Positions 9,727 through 20,404 of a stretch of 64,000 bases of DNA are shown in pieces. The notes below the pieces were generated by a model, which saw nothing but the letters and a program-made list of their open reading frames with translations, was not told the origin of the DNA and ran no database searches. Both the position numbers and the translations under genes were made by a program. Origin of the DNA: an uncultured Lachnospiraceae bacterium (GTDB lineage: Bacteria > Bacillota > Clostridia > Lachnospirales > Lachnospiraceae); NCBI GenBank assembly GCA_947648875.1, contig CANSPM010000005.1, positions 1-64,000 of the forward strand. Direction: 5' to 3'. Position 1 is the first letter of the stretch. Each line of letters starts with the position of its first letter.

Positions 9727-12654
9727 CTAAATCTCTTCCAGCAACTGTTCAAATTCTTCGGTACTCATCAAAATCTTGCGGGGTTTGGTTCCCTCTTCCT
9801 CGCCCACCACGCCATAGTCGTGAAGCTGCTCCATAATTCTCGCCGCACGGTTAAAGCCGATTTTAAAGGCTCGCTGCAACATGCCGATGGAGGCTTTGTC
9901 CTTGTCTATAATAAAGCGCCCGGCCTCCTCGAAATATTCGTCTCTCTCGTCCCCGCCTCCGGGACCTCCGGAACTGCCAATACTCTTTAACTGCTCCTCC
10001 ACATCGGTGGCATATGTATTGCCCAGCACCTGATTTTTCAGAAAATCTACTACATCGGACACTTCCTTGTCCGACACAAAGGCACCCTGCACCCGGGCCG
10101 GTTTGGAATACCCCTGGGGATAGAACAGCATATCGCCCTTTCCCAGCAATTTCTCAGCCCCGTTCATGTCCAGAATGGTACGGGAATCCACGCCGCTGGA
10201 TACGGAAAAAGCTACACGGCTGGGCATATTTGCCTTAATCAGTCCGGTTATGACATCCACACTGGGTCGCTGGGTCGCGATGATCAGATGGATACCCGCC
10301 GCTCTGGCCAGCTGGGCCAGACGACAGATGGACTCCTCCACCTCTCCGGGCGCTACCATCATCAGATCCGCCAACTCGTCCACGATAATAACAATCTGCG
10401 GCAACTTGGCCGGAGCCTCGGGATCACTCTCCCGCATGGCCTCCACCTTCTTGTTGTACCCCTTCATATCACGCACATTGAAATCCGCAAATTTCTTGTA
10501 TCGGTCTGTCATCTCCGCCACTCCCCAGTGCAGGGCGGCAGATGCCTTCTTGGGGTCTGTCACCACCGGAATCAACAGATGAGGAATCCCGTTATACACG
10601 CTGAGTTCCACTACCTTGGGATCCACCATAATCAGCTTTACATCATCCGGGTGAGCCTTGTACAGAATGCTCATTATCAATGTGTTAATACACACGGACT
10701 TACCTGAACCGGTGGCGCCGGCAATCAGCATATGCGGCATTTTGGCAATATCCGACACCACCGTCTGTCCCCCGATATCCTTGCCCACGGCAAAAGCCAG
10801 ATTGGAGGGAAATTCTTTGAACTCTCTGCTTTCCAGCAACTCCCGCAGAGCCACCATCATGTTTTCCTTGTTGGGCACCTCGATGCCAATCGCCGCTTTA
10901 CCCGGTATGGGCGCCTCGATTCGGATATCCGTGGCCGCCAGATTCAGCTTGATATCGTCAGTCAGACTCACAATCTTACTGACCTTGACTCCCTGTTCCG
11001 GTTGCAATTCATACCGGGTAACGCTGGGCCCCTGGCTGATGTCGGTGATGGTAACTCTGACGCCAAAGTTCTCCAGTGTCTGCTGTAAACGCATGGCCGT
11101 AGCTTTCAGTTCCTGCGTGGTATCCTTGCCGCCGCCCTTCCCCTTCTGTAGCAGAGTGACAGGCGGAAACATGTACGGTTTGGGCGATACGACCGCCTGG
11201 CCTTCCCCCGTAACCCGAGCATCCTTATTGACCTGTTCAGTCACCGCATCATGATTTGAAGCCGACTCATCGAGGCGCGCCACAGGTTTGGCATGCTGGG
11301 CGGGCGGCTCCACACGATCTTCCCGATGGATTCGGATATCCTGTCCCGCCTCCCGTATATCCCCAAAGTTTCCGCATTCCCCCATATCACTCTCCGCCTG
11401 ATTTTCAGGCAGGGACGCGAAGGGAGGATTGACTGCTTCGGACAAGGCACTGCGCGGAGAATTTTCCGGCATGGGGGATTCCATATCCGGCGTGGAATAA
11501 ACGGGGTCCGGCCCTTCCTCCTCCGCCTCGTCTATCGTAAGCTGGTGCACGCTGCGTATCCGTATATTATCAAAATCAAATATACTTCCGGAAGTTCCAT
11601 TGTCTGTAGGCTCCGACTGCTCCATCCCACCGATCTCTTCTTCCTGGACACCATATTCCTCCATGTTCTCATTCCACATGATCTCATGGATATCATCACG
11701 TCTGCGCTCCTCGTTTTCCCGGGTAATGGCCGTGTCCAGGATTACGCCGGACACCTTTCTGTCCATGCGCAGAATCCGCTCCGTCTCCTTCTCTTCCCGG
11801 CGCTGCTGCCTGCCGCTTCCCCTCTCCGCTGTCTTTAGACGACGTTCCTCCTCCCGCCTGACTCTGGCCTGTTCCTGCTCCTCCCTCCGAAGTCTGTCCG
11901 CCTCCTGGCGCTGTTCTCTCCGAAGCCTGTCCGCCTCCTCACGCGCTTCCCGCCGGCTGAGATACTCCTCCTCCTGCTCTTCCCGGCGCTGTCTGGCATA
12001 CTCTTTCCGCCTCTGAGAATCCTCCCGGGTTCGTTGAAGCATCCGAGTTCCCCCGCTCTTCACTCCGCTGATCAGGGAACGCTCCGTCATCAGGATAAAG
12101 CTGATGGCTCCACAGAGAAGAACCACCAGCACCGTACCTATGGTCCCCAGATAATGATGCAGCAGATAAGCCAGGCTGCCTCCCAGTACACCGCCGCCGG
12201 TTCTCTCCGTCCTGGCCGTCTCAAAGATCTGTCCGATATCATATTTCTCCAGAGCGAGACTGCTTCCCACAAACAGTTCACACACCACGCCAATCATCAA
12301 AAACAGCACGCCTCCGGAAATCAGCTTGCGCAGCGCGTTGGGATTGCCGGAGTTGGCATACCAGAAAGACACCGCCACAAATAAAAGCACCGGCACCGCA
12401 TAGGATGTCAGGCCAAAAAGTCCAAACAGGATACCGCTGATCCCGTTGCCTACCGGACCTATTATTCCGAAATTGCACAAAAACAAGATCACCATAAGGA
12501 TGAAAAAAATTATCAAACCGATCTCGTGAAACAATTCGCTTTCTTTTTCATAGTCATATGTAGGGGCACTGCCCTTCCTGCCGGAGCCGGACGGCTTCCT
12601 GCCGCCGCGCTTGCCCGCCGAGGCGGATGCCCTTTTGCCTGATGAATTTGCCAT
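9727..12654 (-). CDS. ftsK: DNA translocase FtsK/SpoIIIE
   Basis: N-terminal TM region, charged linker, Walker A IAGATGSGKSVC, IIVDELADLMM, C-terminal gamma domain. Confidence 0.95.
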   Translation of the reverse strand: MANSSGKRASASAGKRGGRKPSGSGRKGSAPTYDYEKESELFHEIGLIIFFILMVILFLCNFGIIGPVGNGISGILFGLFGLTSYAVPVLLFVAVSFWYANSGNPNALRKLISGGVLFLMIGVVCELFVGSSLALEKYDIGQIFETARTERTGGGVLGGSLAYLLHHYLGTIGTVLVVLLCGAISFILMTERSLISGVKSGGTRMLQRTREDSQRRKEYARQRREEQEEEYLSRREAREEADRLRREQRQEADRLRREEQEQARVRREEERRLKTAERGSGRQQRREEKETERILRMDRKVSGVILDTAITRENEERRRDDIHEIMWNENMEEYGVQEEEIGGMEQSEPTDNGTSGSIFDFDNIRIRSVHQLTIDEAEEEGPDPVYSTPDMESPMPENSPRSALSEAVNPPFASLPENQAESDMGECGNFGDIREAGQDIRIHREDRVEPPAQHAKPVARLDESASNHDAVTEQVNKDARVTGEGQAVVSPKPYMFPPVTLLQKGKGGGKDTTQELKATAMRLQQTLENFGVRVTITDISQGPSVTRYELQPEQGVKVSKIVSLTDDIKLNLAATDIRIEAPIPGKAAIGIEVPNKENMMVALRELLESREFKEFPSNLAFAVGKDIGGQTVVSDIAKMPHMLIAGATGSGKSVCINTLIMSILYKAHPDDVKLIMVDPKVVELSVYNGIPHLLIPVVTDPKKASAALHWGVAEMTDRYKKFADFNVRDMKGYNKKVEAMRESDPEAPAKLPQIVIIVDELADLMMVAPGEVEESICRLAQLARAAGIHLIIATQRPSVDVITGLIKANMPSRVAFSVSSGVDSRTILDMNGAEKLLGKGDMLFYPQGYSKPARVQGAFVSDKEVSDVVDFLKNQVLGNTYATDVEEQLKSIGSSGGPGGGDERDEYFEEAGRFIIDKDKASIGMLQRAFKIGFNRAARIMEQLHDYGVVGEEEGTKPRKILMSTEEFEQLLEEI

Positions 12655-12789
12655 CTCATCATACTCCTATTGTGTTTTACTTCTCAGGAGTCCAGAACCT
12701 TTATGAATTATTCTGAACAAACAAATACTATTATAGCATTTCCTTTGCCTCTTGTCATCCTCAAATTTGCCACAGACTGCCCATGCTAT

Positions 12790-13491
12790 TCAGCTGCCGC
12801 TTTCCCGCATCAGTTCATGAAGTTTGCTTACGGCTCTGTCTATGCCGCCCACTTCGTTGATAATCCCCATTTTAACTGCCTCCTGCCCCACCAGTATAGT
12901 GCCCACATCCTTGGTGAGCATTCCTGTCTCCATCATCAGATTCTCCAGACGCTCCTGTCCGATGCTGCAATGGCTACAGACAAATCCCGTGATCCGGTCC
13001 TGTATCTGTTTAAAGTAATCGAAGGTCTGGGGCACACCGATAACGGTGCCGCTCATACGCACGGGATGAATCACCATCGTTCCCGTCGGTACTATAAAGG
13101 AATACCGGGTACTGACGGCAATGGGCACGCCGATGGAATGGCTGCCCCCCAGCACCAGGGATACCGTGGGCTTGCTCAGGGAGGCCAGCATCTCCGCTAT
13201 GGCCAGCCCCGCTTCCACGTCTCCACCCATGGTATTTAAGATTACCAGCACGCCGTCTATCTCCCGACTGTCCTCTATGGCCGCCAGCTGAGGCAGAATA
13301 TGTTCGTATTTTGTAGTCTTTGAATTGCCTGACAGATTGTCATGTCCCTCAATCTCACCGATAATCGAAAGCAAATGGATATTTTTGTGTTCCGCGTTCT
13401 GGTTCAGGGTCACCTGCCCGATCTTCTCGATGCGCTCATCCTGATGCTCTTCTTCCTCAATGCGTTTGCTTTTATCGCCTCTGTCACTCAT
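12790..13491 (-). CDS. ClpP-family serine peptidase, TepA-like
   Basis: NTMGGDVEAGLAIAEMLASLSKPTVSLVLGGSHSIGVPIAV. Confidence 0.8.
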   Translation of the reverse strand: MSDRGDKSKRIEEEEHQDERIEKIGQVTLNQNAEHKNIHLLSIIGEIEGHDNLSGNSKTTKYEHILPQLAAIEDSREIDGVLVILNTMGGDVEAGLAIAEMLASLSKPTVSLVLGGSHSIGVPIAVSTRYSFIVPTGTMVIHPVRMSGTVIGVPQTFDYFKQIQDRITGFVCSHCSIGQERLENLMMETGMLTKDVGTILVGQEAVKMGIINEVGGIDRAVSKLHELMRESGS

Positions 13492-13803
13492 ATTGATCCC
13501 CCAATCTCTGGAAAACTGCAGTCAGATGCCTACAGTATTTTATAGTAAAACCGACCATAGCCCCGTCTGAAAACGGTCGGATGACCAATAAGCCATTCGC
13601 CATAATTCTGACAAAGGATGACCAATGGTCAGCTATGACATAAGAAAAGAACCTGTACGGTTCTTCTCTTATAGTAACCAGATATACTGTTTTCATTCTT
13701 CCGGGGGGATGTCTGTCAAACGTTAAAATATTCCAGTTCCCACACTGTATGGATCGCGTAATCGAAAGCCCCTGCCATACCGAAAAACCTCAACCCTCGC
13801 TGA

Positions 13804-15339
13804 TTAAAAGTCAAAATTATCGCTGGGGTCCACCTCGATGTCATAATGCATCTGGGACGCGTCGGGCGTAATGGGATAATCCATCACCTTTTTCACATGC
13901 TTTTTGGGCAGAGGCAGAGGATTTTCAATCAACTGCACCTGCTTGGTTTCATCCTGCTTCTTCTCAGTCATACCTTTCTTTTCCTCCGCTGTAAGTACCG
14001 AAGATCCCACCGTACCGTTCTCTGCTTTGTCCTCCCGGGGCCTGGGCTCTTCCGACGCCGCATCTTCCTGTTTGTTTAACTCCTCTGCCGCCGTCTCCCC
14101 GGCGTCCACACTCTCCCGGACTGCACCGCCATCCCTGACAAACAATTCACAAAACGCAACTCCAGCCAGCCCCGTCATGGCAAAAAACATCTGAAAACTG
14201 CCGTTCATATTGGGTGTCACCACCCCCAGCACCCGCATCAGGGCGATGGACAACACCATCATCACCCAGGAAGAAAATTTCTCCTCATTCTTCCTGCGCA
14301 TAAAGGTAAAAATCCCCAGCGCCATCATCAGCAGCAACAGAATGGTCTCATAGCCGCCCTCCTGAAAAAAGAAGCTGTAATCTGCCCCTTTAGGCCCGTA
14401 TGTGACTCCCCAGGCCCCCAGCACCCGTTCAAAGGTACTGCCGCTCATGGAACTGTCAAGCAGCACCAACGCGCAGAACATACCTGCCATAGCCAACATG
14501 GAAAGCGCGAACTGTGCCATCCACAGCAGTGTATCCCGCCGCTCCCGTTTCAATACCAGCAGGCCAAGCAGCGGAATTGCCAGCGTGAAACCCACAATAT
14601 CCATATACCCCGCAAAGGCAATGAGCGCGCCGCACACCGGAGACAGCATCCAGGTAAGGGCTTTGCCTTCGGGTCTGTCGCTTTGCCTCAGATACAGAGC
14701 AATAGCCAGCAGGATCAGCACATATATACAGAAATACAGCATTTTGGGGGAATATGTTATCCCTTCTTTGACGGAGCCCGGCGCCAATGTGAGAAAAGAC
14801 AGGGACACCAGTGCCGGCCCTCTGCCAGTCAGACATCTCACAGCAAAATAGGCGGTCACGATCCCCAGCGTCTGTAATATGATCTGTAGCACAATACCTG
14901 CGGTCCACTTGTTGCCCACCAGATGAAAAAGCAGATTCAGCAGGCAGAGATAATAGTATACGCTGCCCTGTACCAGCCGGACGCGCATTCCCCCTTCCGT
15001 GACCTTGGCAACCTCATAATAGGCTGCCTCCTCCCCGGCTCCCTTCATCATAGCCAGGCGCAGAACCATTCCCACCGCCAGAAATGCGGCCACCGCAATT
15101 CCTTCTGTCAAAACGGCCCTGCCAGAGACCGACTTACCAAGCCGCGAACCGCATTTTTTAATCAGGTAATACACCAGAAAAAGCGCTCCGGCGGCAAGCA
15201 ACAGAATCGTGAGTGCCGTATAGGGAATGCCCTCATTCTGATGCCCCACCACCATACCCATAAAAGAAAACACAATGCCCATGCTCATCAGATACAGTGC
15301 CCATATTCCATAGCTTACGGCATTCTTCCTATAACTCAT
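13804..15339 (-). CDS. Multi-TM membrane protein, probable glycosyltransferase-39-like
   Basis: About 10 hydrophobic segments; adjacent to a GtrB-type glycosyltransferase; hydrophilic C-terminal tail. Confidence 0.55.
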   Translation of the reverse strand: MSYRKNAVSYGIWALYLMSMGIVFSFMGMVVGHQNEGIPYTALTILLLAAGALFLVYYLIKKCGSRLGKSVSGRAVLTEGIAVAAFLAVGMVLRLAMMKGAGEEAAYYEVAKVTEGGMRVRLVQGSVYYYLCLLNLLFHLVGNKWTAGIVLQIILQTLGIVTAYFAVRCLTGRGPALVSLSFLTLAPGSVKEGITYSPKMLYFCIYVLILLAIALYLRQSDRPEGKALTWMLSPVCGALIAFAGYMDIVGFTLAIPLLGLLVLKRERRDTLLWMAQFALSMLAMAGMFCALVLLDSSMSGSTFERVLGAWGVTYGPKGADYSFFFQEGGYETILLLLMMALGIFTFMRRKNEEKFSSWVMMVLSIALMRVLGVVTPNMNGSFQMFFAMTGLAGVAFCELFVRDGGAVRESVDAGETAAEELNKQEDAASEEPRPREDKAENGTVGSSVLTAEEKKGMTEKKQDETKQVQLIENPLPLPKKHVKKVMDYPITPDASQMHYDIEVDPSDNFDF

Positions 15340-16315
15340 CCTGTGTTTCCTGCTCTTTCACCAGGCTGTCACACTCCAGTATCTTCTCGATATTATATCT
15401 GGGGCGCTGCTTTACCTCCATGTAGATCTTTCCAATATACTGGCCCACCATGCCTATAGCCATGAGCTGTAGTCCTCCCAGAAACCAGATGGACAGAATC
15501 AGAGAAGTCCAGCCCGGCACTACACTGCCTGTAAAATAGGAAATGAGCGCGTATATCGCCGCCAGCATGGAGCAGATAATTATAAACAGTCCCATCCCCA
15601 GAATCATGCTGATCGGCTTTACACTGAAAGAAGAAATGCCGTTGAAAGCCAGCGCCAACATCTTTTTCAGCGGGTACTTGGACTCTCCTGCAACCCGCTC
15701 CTTTCTATCATAATAGACGCTGTCCGTCTGATAACCAATCAATGGCATCATGCCGCGCAGAAAAAGATTGGTCTCCTTGAACCTGGAAAAATGTTCCACC
15801 GCCCGCTTTGACATCAGCCGGAAATCGGCATGGTTATACACCGTTCTGACACCCATCAGCGCCATCAGTTTATAGAATGCCTGTGCCGTTGTCCGCTTGA
15901 AGAAAGTGTCGCTCTTTCTCTCCTTGCGAACACCGTAAACAATATCGCTGCCCTGATGAAATTTGTCAATCATCTCCTCGATCACAGCCACATCGTCCTG
16001 CAAATCCGCATCTATGGAAACCGTCACATCACTGCGCTCCATGGCTGTCAAAAGTCCCGCCGTCAAAGCGAGCTGATGCCCTACATTACCAGCCAGCTTC
16101 ACACCGCGTACCTGCTCCGGATACAATCTGTGTTCTTCCTCGATCAGCTCCCAGGTTCTGTCCCTGCTGCCGTCATTGACAAACAGAATAAAGCTGTCCG
16201 GGGCAATTTTGTTCTTGGCCGCAAGATCACAGAGCACCTCCCGCAGAGCCTTGGAGGCAATCTTCAGCACCTCCTCCTCATTATAGCAGGGAACTACAAT
16301 TGCCAGTCTGTCCAT
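15329..16315 (-). CDS. GT2 polyprenyl-phosphate glycosyltransferase (GtrB/DPM1-like)
   Basis: VVPCYNEEEVL, SIDADLQDD, two C-terminal TM segments, GQYIGKIYMEVKQRPRYNIEKIL. Confidence 0.9.
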   Translation of the reverse strand: MDRLAIVVPCYNEEEVLKIASKALREVLCDLAAKNKIAPDSFILFVNDGSRDRTWELIEEEHRLYPEQVRGVKLAGNVGHQLALTAGLLTAMERSDVTVSIDADLQDDVAVIEEMIDKFHQGSDIVYGVRKERKSDTFFKRTTAQAFYKLMALMGVRTVYNHADFRLMSKRAVEHFSRFKETNLFLRGMMPLIGYQTDSVYYDRKERVAGESKYPLKKMLALAFNGISSFSVKPISMILGMGLFIIICSMLAAIYALISYFTGSVVPGWTSLILSIWFLGGLQLMAIGMVGQYIGKIYMEVKQRPRYNIEKILECDSLVKEQETQDEL

Positions 16316-16438
16316 TGCTCATTCCTCCGAATTAGAGTTCCGCATAAAATGTCGCCTGTGATCCATGACCGGACGCATGCGTTCATACGGTCATGGATTC
16401 GTGTGCTTCCTGGAAACATGCCGTTTCAGAACCCGGCC

Positions 16439-17167
16439 TCACTCGTCCCAATTGTGATATACATTCTGTACATCATCATCGTCCTCCAGAATATCCAAAA
16501 TCCGGGTAAGATTCTTGATGGCCGTCTCGTCCGTCAATGTCACATAATTCTGGGGCAGCATGGTAACTTCCGCGCTGACCATGGGTACTCCTGCCTCTTC
16601 CAGTCCCTTCCGTACCGTCTCCAGGGCGTCCGGGGCGGTGAGTACCTCAAAGCTGTCTTCCTCCTCCGATATATCATCCGCGCCCGCGTCAAGCGCAGTC
16701 ATCATCAGATCGTCATACTCCATGTCACACTCTTCCCGATCAATGATGATCTGGCCCTTTTTGTCAAACATAAAGGACACACAGCCGGGAGTTCCGACAT
16801 TTCCCTGTCCTTTGGTGAACGCGCTTCTCACATTGGCGGCAGTGCGGTTTTTATTGTCCGTAAGGGTATCCACTATAATTGCCGTTCCGCCCGGCCCATA
16901 GCCCTCATAGGTGATATACTCGTAATTCACATTGCCCACATCCCCGGCCGCCTTCTTGATTCCCCGCTCAATCGTATCGTTAGGCATATTGTTGGCCTTG
17001 GCCTTGGCGATCACCGTCGCCAGCTTGAAGTTGTTATTCGGGTCCGGCCCGCCCTCTTTTACCGCCACGGCAATCTCACGCCCAAGTATGGTAAATATCT
17101 TACCCTTTGCCGCGTCGTTCTTCTCCTTTTTATGTTTTATATTCGCAAATTTAGAATGTCCTGACAT
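16439..17167 (-). CDS. yebC: YebC/PmpR family protein
   Basis: MSGHSKFANIKHKKEKNDAAKGKIFTILGREIAVAVKEGG. Confidence 0.95.
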   Translation of the reverse strand: MSGHSKFANIKHKKEKNDAAKGKIFTILGREIAVAVKEGGPDPNNNFKLATVIAKAKANNMPNDTIERGIKKAAGDVGNVNYEYITYEGYGPGGTAIIVDTLTDNKNRTAANVRSAFTKGQGNVGTPGCVSFMFDKKGQIIIDREECDMEYDDLMMTALDAGADDISEEEDSFEVLTAPDALETVRKGLEEAGVPMVSAEVTMLPQNYVTLTDETAIKNLTRILDILEDDDDVQNVYHNWDE

Positions 17168-17203
17168 CTTTCTTCTCCTTTTTAGATCATCGTTATATTC
17201 CGT

Positions 17204-18619
17204 TTATAACTGCGCCGCTCCCTCTGGGACCTTCCCTGTCAAAAGTGCCGAATCCCCCTGTTCTTCGGTGGTATTTTCCGGCATTTTCGTCACCAGCACA
17301 CTGTGAATCATTTTGTTTTCCACGGACAGGACTTTAAAATGATAGCTGTCCACAGAGATTTCAAACTCTTCGTCCTCGTCGGGAATCTTGTCCATCCTGG
17401 AGATCAGAAAGCCGTTGAGCGTCTCGAAATCCTCCTCGTGAAACGATATATGAAACCGCTCTTCCAAATCCTCCAGGGGCGTTTTCCCTTCTATGACATA
17501 TTCATCATTCCCTTTTTCCTCGATGAATTCCTCTTCCTCATCATATTCATCCAGGATATTGCCCACAATTTCCTCCAGAATATCCTCCATAGTCACCAGC
17601 CCCGCCGTCTGCCCGTATTCGTCCACTACTATCACCATCTGTAGTTTGCCCGACTGCATCTGACGGAACAGCTCGTCTATATTCCTGGTCTGGGGGATAT
17701 ACACCGGCTCCCGCAGCAGATCATCCAACTGTCCGATGCTGCAATACTGCTTGTCCTGGGTGTGATGATACCGCAGAGCATCTTTCAGATAAAGGATACC
17801 CACAATATGGTCCATGTTTTCCTCATATACCGGATAACGGCTGTTCTTTCCCTCCGCCAGGAAGTCCAGCGCATCCTGCAAAGGCATGGAACCGTCCAGC
17901 GCCACGATATTGTTCCGATGGGTCATGATGTCCTGGGCTTCCTTGTCTCCGAACTCAAATATATTGGAAATCATCTCCGCCTCACTGGCCTGTATGATGC
18001 CCTGCTCATGTCCCTCATTGACCATGTTGATGATCTCTTCCTCTGTGACATCAGCCCCGTCGCCCACATTTTTTGCGCCGAAAATCCGCAGGATCAGATT
18101 GGCGGACAACGTCACCAGCCCGGTGAACGGAGTCAGCAGCTTCATCACCACATATACGATGCCTATGCTGGCGTAGGCCCATTTCTCCGGCAGACGCCTA
18201 GCGATTTTTTTGGGAAGAAGCACGCCGAAAGTGAGCAATATGTACAGCAGAAAGACCATAGTGACGAACGCGGAAAACGCGGTGATAAGCACCAGTGGAA
18301 TCGCAACCGTCTCCTCCAAATTGCGCTTGGCGAATCCTTCCAGAAAACTTTGCACCCTCTGTAGCCAGATTCCCAGGTACACACCGCCTATGAGCACATT
18401 GTTCAGGGTGATAATAAGCTGCATGGAATTAACATACCGGGTAGGGTCCTGCAATATTTTCAAAAGCCTCTGTGAGCGGCGATCCTTCTCCTCCACAGCT
18501 CTTTTCTCCACATCCTTGATCCCCAGCTGTTCTACCGCCTCGCCAAAACCATGGAAAAACATATCAATCAATACAAGAACCACAAAAAATATACTGGCAG
18601 TGGGCCCACTGTCGTCCAT
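17204..18619 (-). CDS. CNNM/CorC (hemolysin-like) domain protein with CBS pair
   Basis: Multi-TM, EEEIINMVNEGHEQGIIQASEAEMISNIFEFGD, VIVVDEYGQTAGLVTMEDILEEIVG. Confidence 0.9.
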   Translation of the reverse strand: MDDSGPTASIFFVVLVLIDMFFHGFGEAVEQLGIKDVEKRAVEEKDRRSQRLLKILQDPTRYVNSMQLIITLNNVLIGGVYLGIWLQRVQSFLEGFAKRNLEETVAIPLVLITAFSAFVTMVFLLYILLTFGVLLPKKIARRLPEKWAYASIGIVYVVMKLLTPFTGLVTLSANLILRIFGAKNVGDGADVTEEEIINMVNEGHEQGIIQASEAEMISNIFEFGDKEAQDIMTHRNNIVALDGSMPLQDALDFLAEGKNSRYPVYEENMDHIVGILYLKDALRYHHTQDKQYCSIGQLDDLLREPVYIPQTRNIDELFRQMQSGKLQMVIVVDEYGQTAGLVTMEDILEEIVGNILDEYDEEEEFIEEKGNDEYVIEGKTPLEDLEERFHISFHEEDFETLNGFLISRMDKIPDEDEEFEISVDSYHFKVLSVENKMIHSVLVTKMPENTTEEQGDSALLTGKVPEGAAQL

Positions 18620-18708
18620 TTCCCAATCACTCCTTTATTATATAATTGCATATCAGATGCTGTTAATCATACCATTATTCACTCTATTCGTCAAGGAACA
18701 GTCGCTTT

Positions 18709-19095
18709 TTATGTATCCAGTTCCAGACTGATCATCAGCGCCCTGTTGACTTTCCGCATGATATCCCCCTCCAGGTGGCAGACTTTTGTCTTGAGACGCT
18801 TCTTGTCTATGGTGCGCAGCTGCTCCAACAGAATCACGGAATCTTTATCCATATCAAAGTCCTGCGCGCTCAGTTCAATATGGGTGGGAAGCTTTGCCTT
18901 GTTCATCTTGGAGGTGATGGCCGCGCAGATCACGGTGGGACTGTGCCGATTGCCCACGTCGTTCTGTATGATCAGCACCGGTCTGATCCCCCCCTGTTCA
19001 GAACCTATCACAGGCCGCAGATCCGCATAAAAAATATCTCCTCTTTTCATTTCCTGATACCTCTCGAATTTTTCATTTATTTTGAGTATTTCCAT
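18709..19095 (-). CDS. ndoA: MazF/EndoA type II toxin, mRNA interferase
   Basis: [48 protein letters not shown]; start may be at 19050. Confidence 0.92.
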   Translation of the reverse strand: MEILKINEKFERYQEMKRGDIFYADLRPVIGSEQGGIRPVLIIQNDVGNRHSPTVICAAITSKMNKAKLPTHIELSAQDFDMDKDSVILLEQLRTIDKKRLKTKVCHLEGDIMRKVNRALMISLELDT

Positions 19096-19174
19096 TTCTT
19101 CTCAAGGTATACAGACGCGGCAAAAACTTTGCCGGACTTGTGACCATGCATTCCGCCTCGCGAGGAATTTATGG

Positions 19175-20353
19175 TCATGAACGCGTATGTTTCAGAAGCT
19201 GCCCCTCCCTCAGATAGACCCGGGGAACGCGGGGACTCAAATCGCACATGAGTTCATAATTGAAACGCCCTGACAGGGTTCCCAGTTCCTGCGCAGTGAT
19301 CTCTTCCTCACCGTCCCGGCCCAGCAACACCACGGGATCTCCTTCTGTCGCCTCCGGCAGAGCTGAGAGATCCACCATCAGCTGATCCATGCAAACCCTG
19401 CCCAAAATGGCAGCTCGCCTTCCCCGAATCAATACACTGCCTTTTCCCGAGAGACTTCGGGGATAGCCGTCCCCATATCCAACGGGTACGGTGCCCACCC
19501 GCATCCGCTCCTTTGTGATGAAAGTGCCGCCGTAGCTGATGCTCTGCCCCGGCTCCACCTCCTTCACATAGACCAGGTGACTGTGCAACGACAGGGCAGG
19601 CCGCAGCCATTGCGCTTCCCCGGCCATCTCCTCCGAAGGATAAAGACCGTAAAGAATGATCCCCGCCCGAACCAGATCCAGATGGGCCTCCTGTATCCGG
19701 ACGATACCCGCGCTGTTGGCGGCATGACGGCAGGGAATACGCCTTTTCAGCCGGGCCTCCGCCATAGTCACAAACTGCCCGAAGCGCTCCATCTGCTCCA
19801 GGGTATATCTCATATCCCTCTCATCCGCCTTGGCAAAATGGGTAAAGATCCCTTCCAGTTCCAGATAATCGGAGCTTGCGATCCGCCGCAGAAAAGCCAG
19901 GTTCTCTTCTTTGGGCTGAATACCCACTCTTCCCATTCCCGTATCCACCTTCACATGGACAAAGGCTTTTTCCCCGACGTGCTTTGCCGCTCTCTCCAGC
20001 TGCTCCAGGGTATCCTCCCGAAACACCGTCATACGCACATCCCGGCGAATCAGTTCTTCATAGGCATAGGGAAAAGTATAACCCAGAATAAGTATGGGCT
20101 TTCGAATGCCCGCCTGGCGCAGTTCTATGGCCTCCTCCGCCGTGGCGGTGGCATATCCTCCCACCGTCTCCATATTCTCTATGGCTCTGGCAATAGGCAC
20201 ACTGCCGTGGCCATAGCCATCACACTTCACCACTGCCAGAACTTTTGCCCCAGGCCCTGTCCGCAGACCAATCTGCTCCAGATTGGCTGTAACGGCGTCC
20301 AGGTCGACCTGCGCATACACTCTGCTGTATTCCCACTCTCTGCTATCCATCAT
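19175..20353 (-). CDS. alr: Alanine racemase
   Basis: AVVKCDGYGHGSVPIA PLP motif, HAANSAGI, GRVCMDQLMVD. Confidence 0.95.
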   Translation of the reverse strand: MMDSREWEYSRVYAQVDLDAVTANLEQIGLRTGPGAKVLAVVKCDGYGHGSVPIARAIENMETVGGYATATAEEAIELRQAGIRKPILILGYTFPYAYEELIRRDVRMTVFREDTLEQLERAAKHVGEKAFVHVKVDTGMGRVGIQPKEENLAFLRRIASSDYLELEGIFTHFAKADERDMRYTLEQMERFGQFVTMAEARLKRRIPCRHAANSAGIVRIQEAHLDLVRAGIILYGLYPSEEMAGEAQWLRPALSLHSHLVYVKEVEPGQSISYGGTFITKERMRVGTVPVGYGDGYPRSLSGKGSVLIRGRRAAILGRVCMDQLMVDLSALPEATEGDPVVLLGRDGEEEITAQELGTLSGRFNYELMCDLSPRVPRVYLREGQLLKHTRS

Positions 20354-20404
20354 TTCTACCTCTTCACGAATTTAGAGTTCCGCGTCTTTCAGGAAACATG
20401 CTGT

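Noticed and set aside
13484-13696. Minus-strand 70-aa ORF upstream of the ClpP-like gene
   Set aside because: Overlaps intergenic hairpins, no RBS or family; likely non-coding.
15830-17164. Plus-strand 444-aa ORF
   Set aside because: Spans antisense of both the GT2 gene and yebC; a chance open frame.
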